Shown: positions 46,491 through 53,680 of the stretch, piece by piece
How the letters are laid out: each line of letters begins with the position of its first letter
Position numbering within the stretch: position 1 is the first letter of the stretch
Assembly (NCBI RefSeq): GCF_014205275.1
Contig: NZ_JACHND010000001.1
Span: 4,774,001-4,838,000, forward strand
From: Sphaerisporangium siamense
Lineage (GTDB): Bacteria; Actinomycetota; Actinomycetes; Streptosporangiales; Streptosporangiaceae
Direction: 5' to 3'
DNA: 64,000 nucleotides
Notes under the pieces: generated by a model
The model's input: the letters and a program-made list of their open reading frames with translations, nothing else
Databases searched by the model: none
What the model was told of the DNA's origin: nothing
Position numbers and translations under genes: made by a program

Positions 46491-47993
46491 TTACGCGGCC
46501 TTCTTCAGCTCGACCGAAGCGACCTTGTCTTGGGGCGTCTTCGGCTTGGCTTCGCCGCGAGTAGATGACTGCGGCTGTCCGGGCTTGCCGGGCTGGCCCG
46601 GCTGCTGCTGACCGTTGGGTCCGAGCATGTCGCTCAGGCCGTACTTGTCGGCAAGCTCCTTCGCCCGCTTCATCTCCTCTTCGCGCATCGCGTCGAAGCG
46701 GAGAATCTGGGTCGGCGTGTAGCCGTACTCCTCCTGGAGCTGCTTCTCGGGAACCCCGAGTTCCTTCATCTTCAGGAGAGCATCGGCGAGCTGCGCCTTG
46801 CTGCGGTACTCCGGGTCATCCCAGATGACCTCTGCGCTGTATGCCTTGGCCCTGGACGTGTCGCCCTTGACCAGGAATGCCAGGCGCATGGCCTCTTCCC
46901 AGGACTCGCCGAAGTGCAGCATCCGCTCACGGGCCTTGGCCACCAGGCCGGCCTCGGCGGCGGTGATCGACTCACCGCTCGGAGCCTGGCCACCGTTGAG
47001 CAGGAAGTAGTGGAACGGAACCCTGGACTGGCTCGCCATGTGCTGGACGAGCATGTCGATCAGGACCACGTAGTTCTTCAGGTCCGCGGCCTCGAACTGG
47101 CCCCACTTGGCGTCGGGGTTGTCCAGCGTCAGGATGCGGTCGATGTAGGCCCGGATCGCCTCCTGGCGAGCAGCCTCGATGTCGTCTGTGGAGGGGTTCT
47201 CGGGGAGCGGTTCGACTCCGCTCAGAATCCGCTGCGGGAACGCGGCGAACTCCGAGGCAACCAAGGCGTCGGCCGCCACCTTGTTGATGGCGTCCTGGAC
47301 CGGGATGATCGCCGCCAGCTCCGAGAACGGGGTGATCTTGAGTCGGGTGCGGTTGAGCAGCGGGATGACCGGGACCTGCTTGAGCGGGTTGGACGTCTCC
47401 TGAGGCTCAGACCAGCGGCGCTCGGAGTCGGTGCCGGTGAAGGGCCGGTCGGTGGTGAAGACCCTGGTCGGCGTCCACAAGGTGGCGTGCTCGATACCCC
47501 AGTCATCCACGTACTGCTTCAGGGCCGCGGCGCGCTTGCGCCGGCTGCCCGGCTCGTACTGCACCACGACGTCCTCGGCGGACTCAGGCACCATGAGCGG
47601 CTGGTCGTCCTCATCGCCCCACACCGTCACGAAGGAGGCCCCGCCCATCAGGGCGTCGATGTGGGCCGCGTTGGATTCGGCGTCCAGCTTGTTGAACTGC
47701 CAGATGTCAGTGGCGTCCTTGTCCGCGGGTTCGTCCGGGCCCATGCGGAAGCCCTGCACCCGCAGGCGCTCAGACACCGAGTCCACGATCAGGGGACAGA
47801 AGTTGTCCCTCCACCCGACGAACAGGTCCCCGAAGATCTCGGTGAACTTCTGCTGGGCGTAGTTGAGGATCTTGTTCTCGGAGTCGTAGTAGGTCGCGTA
47901 CTTGCGGACCTCGGCTCGCTGCATGCTGAGCTTGGCTTCAAGCCAGCCGATCCACTCCACTGGCGTTTGGGGGCGGCCCCCGAGACCTGGCAA
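46491..47993 (-). CDS. Portal protein (SPP1 gp6-like)
   Basis: Product of 500 aa: VDSVSERLRVQGFRMG, DAINKVAADALVASEFAAFP and ASQSRVPFHYFLLNGGQAPS match the Phage_prot_Gp6 portal family. It forms the dodecameric ring for DNA packaging. The C-terminal 70 residues are Gln/Pro-rich. TTG 47993 follows GAGGAGG that overlaps the terminase stop. Confidence 0.9.
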   Translation of the reverse strand: MPGLGGRPQTPVEWIGWLEAKLSMQRAEVRKYATYYDSENKILNYAQQKFTEIFGDLFVGWRDNFCPLIVDSVSERLRVQGFRMGPDEPADKDATDIWQFNKLDAESNAAHIDALMGGASFVTVWGDEDDQPLMVPESAEDVVVQYEPGSRRKRAAALKQYVDDWGIEHATLWTPTRVFTTDRPFTGTDSERRWSEPQETSNPLKQVPVIPLLNRTRLKITPFSELAAIIPVQDAINKVAADALVASEFAAFPQRILSGVEPLPENPSTDDIEAARQEAIRAYIDRILTLDNPDAKWGQFEAADLKNYVVLIDMLVQHMASQSRVPFHYFLLNGGQAPSGESITAAEAGLVAKARERMLHFGESWEEAMRLAFLVKGDTSRAKAYSAEVIWDDPEYRSKAQLADALLKMKELGVPEKQLQEEYGYTPTQILRFDAMREEEMKRAKELADKYGLSDMLGPNGQQQPGQPGKPGQPQSSTRGEAKPKTPQDKVASVELKKAA

Positions 47994-48002
47994 GGGCCCT
48001 CC

Positions 48003-49595
48003 TCAGTAAGTGCGTAGACGTGCGCGACGGCGCACCTTCATGCGCCCATCGGCGATGGCCTCGGCTCGCGCCTCGTAGGCCAGGACCGCCGCAATGGCGG
48101 CGTCGATCTTCTTGCGGGACTTCTTGGACTCCTTGCGGATCAAGGTCCCTTGGGGGACCTCGTAGGTCACCGCGTTGCCGATGTGGCGGGCCAGGTCGGG
48201 GTTGCCGTCGTGCTTGATGCCCTCGACCAGGTGAGCGGCGGTGTGGAAGCGCTCGATGGCCTCGCACATCTGCTTGGCTCGGGCCGGGGAGAACTCGAAG
48301 ACGATGTCCCGGCCGTCCCGGTCCTTCTCCTTGAAGTCCAGGGCCCAGGTCCCGACGACGTTCTGCCAGTAGGACGGGTCGGCGTAGACCCACTCGACCT
48401 GGTAGGTCGCGTGCGCCTCGCGCATCCTCTTGTCCACAAGCAGGGTGTCCACCTGCCATTCCCGGTTCGGGATGCCCGGGTCCTCGTCCAGGTGGATCAT
48501 GAACGTCTTGCCGTCGCGGAGACGGCAGCCCACGATCGCCGTGCTGTCGCTGTAGAGCGAGCCGTCGAACCCGATGGCGATCTGGTCACCGGCCTTGATC
48601 GGGTCGGTGTCATCGGCCAGGCCGTCCCAGATGGGACGTGCCATCCAGGCGTCAGCGGACTCCTGGATCTTGTTCAGGTAGAAGCGGTACGCCTGTGCCT
48701 GGCTCGTACGTGGGTCCTGGATCGCGTCGATGAGGCCCTGGATGTCCACCCAGTGCGAGTCGCCGTACGCCTGCCTCAGGCCCAGCTCGACGGCCTCGAC
48801 GTCCTTGAGGTCGATCTCGTCGGAGTCGGCCTCCACGCAGTCGTAGAGCAGCTTGCCGTTGGGCTTCTTCTGGAACGCCTCGTAGGTGCGCTGAGCTACT
48901 GAGTCCTCGTTCGGGTTGAAGGCGTTGGTCGACTCCACGTATCGCGAGCCCGAACCGGCCGTCTTGCGGACGTTACGGTCCAACACCTCGAACACGGCGA
49001 TGCCGCCGTTGGACGGCACCCAGTGGTGGGTCTCATCGCCCACCACGAAGGTGGGCCGGGCGCCTTCCAGGCCCCGTGAGGAACTGGTGACGGGCTCGAT
49101 ACGACCGGGCCGGCCGGAGCGGAACTGGATGCGCTCCTTGCCGATCTCGACGTCGTACTCGTCCTCGGCCGGCGAGTTCGCCAGCATGCCGCGGATCATG
49201 TCGCGGGTGTTGGCGGTCTGGTCGATCGAGGTAGCCGCGATCTGGATCAGCGGCAGGCCCACACGCTTCCCGACCGGGAAGCCGTTCTCATCGAAGTGCG
49301 AGAACCGGCAGGGGCCGATGAACTCGATGATGGCCAGCGCAGCCAAGACGGGGGTCTTGCCCCATCCCTTGGATCGGCGAAGGCAGGCGGTGCTGTAGAG
49401 CCACTTGCCGCGCTCGTCGATCGCGTAGAGCCAGAGGATGAAGCGCTTCTGCTCGATGGTGAACTGCCACGGCTGGCCGGCGTTCTCGCCGTCCGGCTGG
49501 ACGATGTACTTCTCAGCCCAGCGGAGGATCTGGTAGCCCAGAGACCTTGTGGGGTGGGGGACCCCCTCGGGGAGGTTGCCCGTTTGCACAGGCAT
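48003..49595 (-). CDS. terL: Terminase large subunit
   Basis: Product of about 530 aa. The ATPase domain has a Walker A-like RRSKGWGKTPVLA (about 80) and a Walker B FVVGDETHHW (about 180). The C-terminal nuclease has IGFDGSLYSDSTAIVG (about 335) and late acidic residues (KIDAAIAAVLAYEA). It packages DNA and cuts at cos or pac with the small subunit. ATG 49595 is used; a GTG at 49604 is also in frame. Confidence 0.95.
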   Translation of the reverse strand: MPVQTGNLPEGVPHPTRSLGYQILRWAEKYIVQPDGENAGQPWQFTIEQKRFILWLYAIDERGKWLYSTACLRRSKGWGKTPVLAALAIIEFIGPCRFSHFDENGFPVGKRVGLPLIQIAATSIDQTANTRDMIRGMLANSPAEDEYDVEIGKERIQFRSGRPGRIEPVTSSSRGLEGARPTFVVGDETHHWVPSNGGIAVFEVLDRNVRKTAGSGSRYVESTNAFNPNEDSVAQRTYEAFQKKPNGKLLYDCVEADSDEIDLKDVEAVELGLRQAYGDSHWVDIQGLIDAIQDPRTSQAQAYRFYLNKIQESADAWMARPIWDGLADDTDPIKAGDQIAIGFDGSLYSDSTAIVGCRLRDGKTFMIHLDEDPGIPNREWQVDTLLVDKRMREAHATYQVEWVYADPSYWQNVVGTWALDFKEKDRDGRDIVFEFSPARAKQMCEAIERFHTAAHLVEGIKHDGNPDLARHIGNAVTYEVPQGTLIRKESKKSRKKIDAAIAAVLAYEARAEAIADGRMKVRRRARLRTY

Positions 49596-49617
49596 CACCT
49601 CCACGTGCCGATGGCAC

Positions 49618-49623
49618 TACGAT
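49618..49623 (+). promoter_or_regulatory. -10 box of a probable leaderless promoter
   Basis: TACGAT ends 10 bases before GTG 49633. No ribosome-binding site lies between, so transcription probably starts at or next to the GTG. No good -35 match was seen. Confidence 0.4.
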
Positions 49624-49632
49624 TTGCAGTTT

Positions 49633-50163
49633 GTGACAGATGTTTCGGTGGGCAGGCGCACCCACGCAGGCGGTCGGCTCGAAGTGACCCTTCCGGGGAC
49701 CTCTACGCTTCTCCAGGAGGTTTCGGACAACCTGAGATCAGTATTCGAGTTCATTCGGTCGGTTCACATCAGCCAGGAGATCAGCCGAGTGTTTCCGCCT
49801 GATCTCGGTGTGGACCTGCCGACCGACTGGCGCAGGGCTGAGCCCGCGCTGACCGTCTGGCAGCAGGACATCATCCGAAGCGCGCGGGATTTCTTTGAGG
49901 ACGAGCAGTCCTACGAGTTCGTGACGGTGAACCGCATCTCGATGAACTCGCCGCTCTGGATGGATCTGACCGTGGGGGGATTCACTGGCGGAAGTGTTGT
50001 GAGCACGGTCGTCTTCCTCTTCAAGAACCCCGACAAGATCGGCGCATGGTTCCCGAAGCTCCGGGCGTCCTGGTACAACGGCCAGGCCGAGGCTGAGAAG
50101 GCACGGCAGAAGGTCGAGAAACTACGCAAGGCTCGTACGGAGATACGTGAGCTTGAGCCCTGA
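49633..50163 (+). CDS. Lone + strand membrane protein (moron) between terS and terL
   Basis: Product of 176 aa encoded against the direction of the late operon. GTG 49633 seems leaderless. It has an N-terminal soluble part (GGRLEVTLPGTSTLLQEVSD), one membrane helix (TVGGFTGGSVVSTVVFLFKN, about 120-140) and a basic coiled-coil C-terminus (AEKARQKVEKLRKARTEIRE). It is less GC-rich than its neighbours. Independent transcription during lysogeny and a membrane location suggest superinfection exclusion or lysogenic conversion; this is inference. Confidence 0.7.
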   Translation: MTDVSVGRRTHAGGRLEVTLPGTSTLLQEVSDNLRSVFEFIRSVHISQEISRVFPPDLGVDLPTDWRRAEPALTVWQQDIIRSARDFFEDEQSYEFVTVNRISMNSPLWMDLTVGGFTGGSVVSTVVFLFKNPDKIGAWFPKLRASWYNGQAEAEKARQKVEKLRKARTEIRELEP

Positions 50164-50595
50164 TCAGGCCCCACCGAGCGATCGGTACAGCTCGAAGTCG
50201 GCGACGTTCTCGGGAAGCGAATCGGGCCGCTCGGGGCCCTGCTTGTCTTGGTCCTTGCGATTCATCCGCAGGCGCATCCGGTCGGTGACCGTCGCGCCGA
50301 GCAGCGATTCGTTCTGCCGGATCTCGGCCAGGGCGTTGTGGCCCGGCCGCCGGTAGTACGCCTCCACCAGAGGCGCGAGCATCTGGAGTCGCTGCCAGTC
50401 GGTCGTCTTGAACGACTCGGCCTGGTCGGACTCGACCCAGGTGTCCCACCAGCGCTGGGTGGCCACCGAGTAGCCGTCGCGCTTGAACAGCTTCTTGAGC
50501 CGGTCGGGAACGTCCTCGTCGCCCTCCAGGTGGGAGAGGTCCACGACGTTGCGCCGGACGGCGTTCTCCTTGGGGGCCGGTCCGCGGCCTGCCAC
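50164..50595 (-). CDS. terS: Terminase small subunit
   Basis: Product of 143 aa. The start MAGRGPAPKENAVRRNVVDL is typical of actinophage small terminases. A helical middle (WWDTWVESDQAESFKTTDWQ; LVEAYYRRPGHNALAEIRQN) and an acidic end follow. It recognises the packaging site. GTG 50595 follows AAGGAG overlapping the preceding stop. Confidence 0.85.
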   Translation of the reverse strand: MAGRGPAPKENAVRRNVVDLSHLEGDEDVPDRLKKLFKRDGYSVATQRWWDTWVESDQAESFKTTDWQRLQMLAPLVEAYYRRPGHNALAEIRQNESLLGATVTDRMRLRMNRKDQDKQGPERPDSLPENVADFELYRSLGGA

Positions 50596-50597
50596 AG

Positions 50598-50765
50598 CTA
50601 CTCCTTACGGCCGAACCGGGCGCGGATCGAGCGGTGCTCTAACCCCTCGGCCGGCTGATCCCGGTCGGCGACCTCGTCCACGATCACGTGGGTTGCCCTC
50701 GCGCCCTTGACGCTCTGCGTCTTCGCCTTGTCCTTGGTGCTCTCCGGCTTCGTCTGCCGCGCCAT
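50598..50765 (-). CDS. Small basic hypothetical protein, 55 aa
   Basis: ATG 50765 to TAG 50598; product starts MARQTKPESTKDKAKTQSVK and is highly basic. It lies two bases before terS and contains the terS ribosome-binding site in its last codons, so the two are coupled. Confidence 0.55.
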   Translation of the reverse strand: MARQTKPESTKDKAKTQSVKGARATHVIVDEVADRDQPAEGLEHRSIRARFGRKE

Positions 50766-50886
50766 GCTCACCAGCCCTCAGATAGAAGAAAGAAGTCCGG
50801 GTGCGCGGAACCCGCCCTCGCGCGCACCATGCCAGCACCCACCGGCCTAAGGCCCGGTTGTTGTGTGCTGGCTGCCCTTGTAGTGA

Positions 50887-51381
50887 TCAAGCCCAGTAGC
50901 CGAAGCCCACGATGCTGCTGGAGCGGTGGACCCGCTGAACGCGACCGGAGGAGTTGCCCTCGATCGAGGAGATCGAGCCGTCGCTGTAGACCTTCTCGAC
51001 GATTCCCGCGTGGTCGATGCCGGCCCGGCTCTTGCCGCCGGCCCAGTCGTAGAACACGATCGCCCCGCGCCGGGGCTTGATGCCCCAGCGGCCCTTGGCG
51101 GCGAACCAGGCGGCCCAGGTGGGCGTGTAGGCGTAGGTGCCTACCGTGGCCCGCACGCCGGCCTCCTGGGCGGCCCAGGCCACGAAGATGGCGCACCAGG
51201 GCGCGGTGAGGAAGACGCTGCCCTTCAGCCGGGCGTACCAGCGTGTGTACTCGTTGGGGACGCCTGAGGTCCCGATCTCGCCTCCGGCGGCCTTCAGCAG
51301 GGCGCTGACCCTGCTGGCCGCTGTGGGCGGCTTAGGACTCGCGGAGCGAGTAGTCGGTCCAGCAGAAGAAGTTGCCCGCAC
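50887..51381 (-). CDS. CHAP-domain peptidoglycan hydrolase next to terminase genes
   Basis: About 164 aa if GTG 51381 is used. The CHAP domain shows SALLKAAGGEIGTSG, catalytic Cys in APWCAIFVAWAAQ and His in GIDHAGIVEKVY. It lacks wall-binding domains, unlike the main endolysin at 31,273. The start is uncertain because the gene overlaps the 51,332 gene in another frame and no good ribosome-binding site is seen. It may be a virion-associated or DNA-entry lysin. Confidence 0.7.
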   Translation of the reverse strand: MRATSSAGPTTRSASPKPPTAASRVSALLKAAGGEIGTSGVPNEYTRWYARLKGSVFLTAPWCAIFVAWAAQEAGVRATVGTYAYTPTWAAWFAAKGRWGIKPRRGAIVFYDWAGGKSRAGIDHAGIVEKVYSDGSISSIEGNSSGRVQRVHRSSSIVGFGYWA

Positions 51382-51628
51382 AGGTGTCGGTGGGGCAGTG
51401 GGCCTCGGGGTCGTCCCAGCGCGCACAGCCGAGGGTGTCGGTGTCGGTGGCGTCGAGGGCTTCGGCCAGGCCGTCGAACTCGGGGCCGTATCCGGTGTCG
51501 TAGTCGTCGTCCGGTTCTTGCTCAACGAGGGAGTCGAAGGACTCCTGATCGCGAAGGAAGCAAGGAGTGGGACAAGTGCCGCAGAACCCGCCAGGGCCGC
51601 AGCCCTGGATGTGATCTTCATCGCTCAT
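51332..51628 (-). CDS. Small acidic Cys-rich protein, 98 aa
   Basis: ATG 51628 overlaps the HNH stop. It is acidic with many cysteines (CGPGGFCGTCPTPC; CPTDTCAGNFFC), likely a zinc-binding or disulphide-rich protein of unknown role. Similar small genes sit between HNH and terS in other phages. Confidence 0.6.
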   Translation of the reverse strand: MSDEDHIQGCGPGGFCGTCPTPCFLRDQESFDSLVEQEPDDDYDTGYGPEFDGLAEALDATDTDTLGCARWDDPEAHCPTDTCAGNFFCWTDYSLRES

Positions 51629-51960
51629 CGGTTACGCGCCCTCCCTCGCGCGGCCTCCTTCCGAGACTTGATTTCGTGGCATGCCTCGCAGATGCAGGCG
51701 AGGTTCTTCAGGTCCCAGGTGCCGCCTTCGGCGATGGGGATGACGTGGTCCACGATCCGACCGGGGCCGCCACAGACGTAGCAGCGCTCTCGGTCTCTGT
51801 GTCGGGCTCGTCGTATCAAGGTCGCGGCGTTCTTGGGCCGCGCCAGGTTCCGGGCGCTGGTCACTGACCAGGGCACGTAGTGCGTCTCGCACTTGGACTT
51901 GCCAGGTTTGGCCGGCTGGCGACAGCCGGTCTCCAGGCACTTCTGGGGTGCTCGGGGCAT
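51625..51960 (-). CDS. HNH endonuclease, packaging-associated
   Basis: Product of 111 aa. Zinc cysteines CLETGC, CETH, CYVC and CEAC flank the HNH core RIVDHVIPIAEGGTWDLKNL. HNH proteins at the start of the late operon assist terminase in cos cleavage. ATG 51960 follows GGAGG by five bases. A hairpin (51967-51981) overlaps this ribosome-binding site. Confidence 0.85.
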   Translation of the reverse strand: MPRAPQKCLETGCRQPAKPGKSKCETHYVPWSVTSARNLARPKNAATLIRRARHRDRERCYVCGGPGRIVDHVIPIAEGGTWDLKNLACICEACHEIKSRKEAARGRARNR

Positions 51961-52010
51961 CCTCACCTCCGAGAGTCGGAGACGTACGGAGGTGGTGAGG
52001 GAGAAGTAAG

Positions 52011-52105
52011 AACCCCTTGTTGGATCGGCCTAAGGGCCGATCCTTAGTAGTTAGTAACTAACTCTCTAAGGGGTTTCACTTGGGGTGAAACCCTACGAAG
52101 TAGGG
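52011..52105. repeat. Nested inverted repeats, possible cruciform or RNA switch
   Basis: AACCCCTT (52011) pairs with AAGGGGTT (52068), enclosing GGATCGGCC/GGCCGATCC (52022-52043) and AGTTAGT/ACTAACT (52049-52063). The right arm also forms GGGTTTCAC/GTGAAACCC (52071-52093), next to CCCTAC/GTAGGG (52091-52105). The two folds are mutually exclusive. Confidence 0.6.
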
Positions 52106-52201
52106 TTGAACAAGTACCCCCCTTACCCCCCACGAGGGGAGGAGGGGAACCTGCTCGGGGGTCGAGGCGAGAGTGCGCTGAATCGGTGCGCCACTCCACA
52201 G

Positions 52202-52247
52202 CCCCTTCCCACCAAGCTATGGGGCGGACTTTTCAGGAAGGTCCGGA
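52202..52247. repeat. Direct repeat of the integrase 3' end (outer copy)
   Basis: 38 of 46 bases match 52280-52325. Read on the - strand it would encode PEKSAP-stop, mirroring the integrase end PEKSAL-stop, 78 bases downstream of the real stop. Confidence 0.7.
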
Positions 52248-52279
52248 TGCGTCGAGGGAGGCGGGCCGTAGCCTCACCT

Positions 52280-52325
52280 CCCCCTCGCACCAACCTATAG
52301 AGCGGACTTTTCGGGATGGTCCGGG
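52280..52325. repeat. Direct repeat of the integrase 3' end (inner copy)
   Basis: This copy overlaps the true integrase stop (52295) and its last ten codons. It pairs with 52202-52247. Confidence 0.7.
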
Positions 52326-53530
52326 CTCCAGTCTGGGAAGATCACCGCGCGCACCATGGCGAGGCCCTGGCGGATCTCCTCGGCGTTGCTGCGGGTGTAG
52401 CGCTCGGTCATCGAGTCCCCGGAGTGGCCCAGGATGTCGCGGCGAACCTTGCGGGGAACTCCGATGTCTTCGGCGATGGTGGCCCAGGTGCGGCGCAGCC
52501 CGTGCGGGCCGATGACGGGGAAGCCGTGTTTCTTACTTCCGTAGCCGACGCGGCTGGTGATGGTGGTTGGCATCATGTGGATGCCGGGCTTCCAGTCGGT
52601 GCTTTTGTGGTGCTTGCGCCGGGTGAATATCCACCCGTTGTCGTCCCATTCGGAGTACTGGGCCTTCTCCGCTTCCTGCATCTCTCGATGCTGGAGAAGT
52701 AGATCGAGGACCATATCGTCCAGGACGACCCAGCGGCGCTTGCCGCCCTTGGGGGTGTTCTCGAACACCACTTCGTTGGTCCAGGTGATGTTGTCCGCCA
52801 CCCGGATTATCCGTTCCTTCTGATTGAACCTGGACCAGCGCAGGCCGATCGTTTCTCCGCGTCGGGTGGCCTGGAGAGCGACGAATGCGGCCAGGGCTCG
52901 ATACGGGTAGGCGTCCTCGTTGAGGACGAAGTGGCGGACCTGTTCGGGGGTCCACACAGGCCCGCGGCCGAACTGGTGGGTAAACCACTCGTCGTAGTCG
53001 TCCTCGTCGTCGGGGGCGTACAGCCGGATCAAGCGGCTGGCACCGCACGCCTTGACCGGGTTGCCGATGGTCTCGATGTTGTTGTCCCGGGCCCAGGTGA
53101 AGACTCCGGACAGGTAGGCCGATGTGGTCAGCATCGTGTTGGCCTTGTAGTCGCGTTTGACCAGGTCTGTGGTGACCCACTCGACGATCATCTCGGGGGT
53201 GATGCGGCGGATTTCGGTGTCGAGGAGCTTGTCGGGCATCCGCCGTAGGGCCCGCTGCATGTCGGCCTTGGTGGTCTGCTTCAGGCCGGCCCGGTCGAGT
53301 CGGCGGGTATAGACCTCCCGCAGGGTGATGCGGGAGGCGGGGACGATGGACTGCAAACGGGCGTTCTGCTGGAGCCTCCAGGCGACGGCCTCCTCGTGTG
53401 TGTCGAAGGTCTCACCCGGCCTAACCTTTTCGCCTGTCAGCGGGTCAACCATGGGAGGCATCTGTACTCTGAAGGCAACAGACCCATCCCGTCGCTTACG
53501 CTCGGATATCGTCCCTTTTAGTCGATCCAT
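52295..53530 (-). CDS. int: Tyrosine integrase
   Basis: Product of 411 aa. It has an AP2-like N-terminus (about 1-60, RKRRDGSVAFRVQM), a SAM-like core-binding domain (about 68-155) and a catalytic domain with Arg223 (ATRRGETIGLRW), His343 and Arg346 (HGLRRTW), His369 (ILGHSG) and Tyr378 (TERYTRS). It carries out site-specific integration and excision of the prophage. An excisionase is not seen in this window. ATG 53530. Confidence 0.95.
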   Translation of the reverse strand: MDRLKGTISERKRRDGSVAFRVQMPPMVDPLTGEKVRPGETFDTHEEAVAWRLQQNARLQSIVPASRITLREVYTRRLDRAGLKQTTKADMQRALRRMPDKLLDTEIRRITPEMIVEWVTTDLVKRDYKANTMLTTSAYLSGVFTWARDNNIETIGNPVKACGASRLIRLYAPDDEDDYDEWFTHQFGRGPVWTPEQVRHFVLNEDAYPYRALAAFVALQATRRGETIGLRWSRFNQKERIIRVADNITWTNEVVFENTPKGGKRRWVVLDDMVLDLLLQHREMQEAEKAQYSEWDDNGWIFTRRKHHKSTDWKPGIHMMPTTITSRVGYGSKKHGFPVIGPHGLRRTWATIAEDIGVPRKVRRDILGHSGDSMTERYTRSNAEEIRQGLAMVRAVIFPDWSPDHPEKSAL

Positions 53531-53680
53531 GCGGTGCGGTACTTCCTGTTAGGTGGTGACCATACGTGACAACAGTGCGGCCTCGTCTTACAACCTCTGC
53601 ACCACGTCTGCACCATGGGGGAGTGCGCGCCCTCGTGAAGTCGCAGTTCAACCTCGACATAGAAGGCGTTTAAGTACATT
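53531..53680. other. Prophage-host junction interval
   Basis: 150 bases between the integrase start and the first host gene. It contains a direct repeat TCTGCACCA at 53596 and 53607, possible arm-type binding sites. The attachment core cannot be located without the left end. No tRNA gene is present here. Confidence 0.4.

Larger units (their letters stand above)
51967..52294. other. Non-coding packaging-operon leader, cos-site candidate
   Basis: 328 bases between HNH and integrase with no gene on either strand. It carries a dense set of inverted repeats (52011-52105) and one of two direct repeats shared with the integrase 3' end. Position immediately upstream of HNH/terS fits a cos site and the late promoter, but no overhang is identifiable from sequence alone. 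Confidence 0.45.
1..53600. mobile_element. Integrated siphophage (prophage), left end outside window
   Basis: A complete late morphogenesis operon, lysis genes, a replication module, a regulatory region and a tyrosine integrase sit contiguously. Chromosomal genes begin at about 53,681. The integrase at the right edge marks the prophage-host junction, which should lie between 53,531 and about 53,700; I could not identify the core site. Early genes run on + and late genes on -, converging on the terminator at 29,215. The left boundary is not in the window because phage-like coding already runs at position 1. Confidence 0.9.

Noticed and set aside
53596..53615. TCTGCACCA repeat as the attachment core
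   Set aside because: A 9-base repeat within 20 bases cannot be called a core without the left prophage end.
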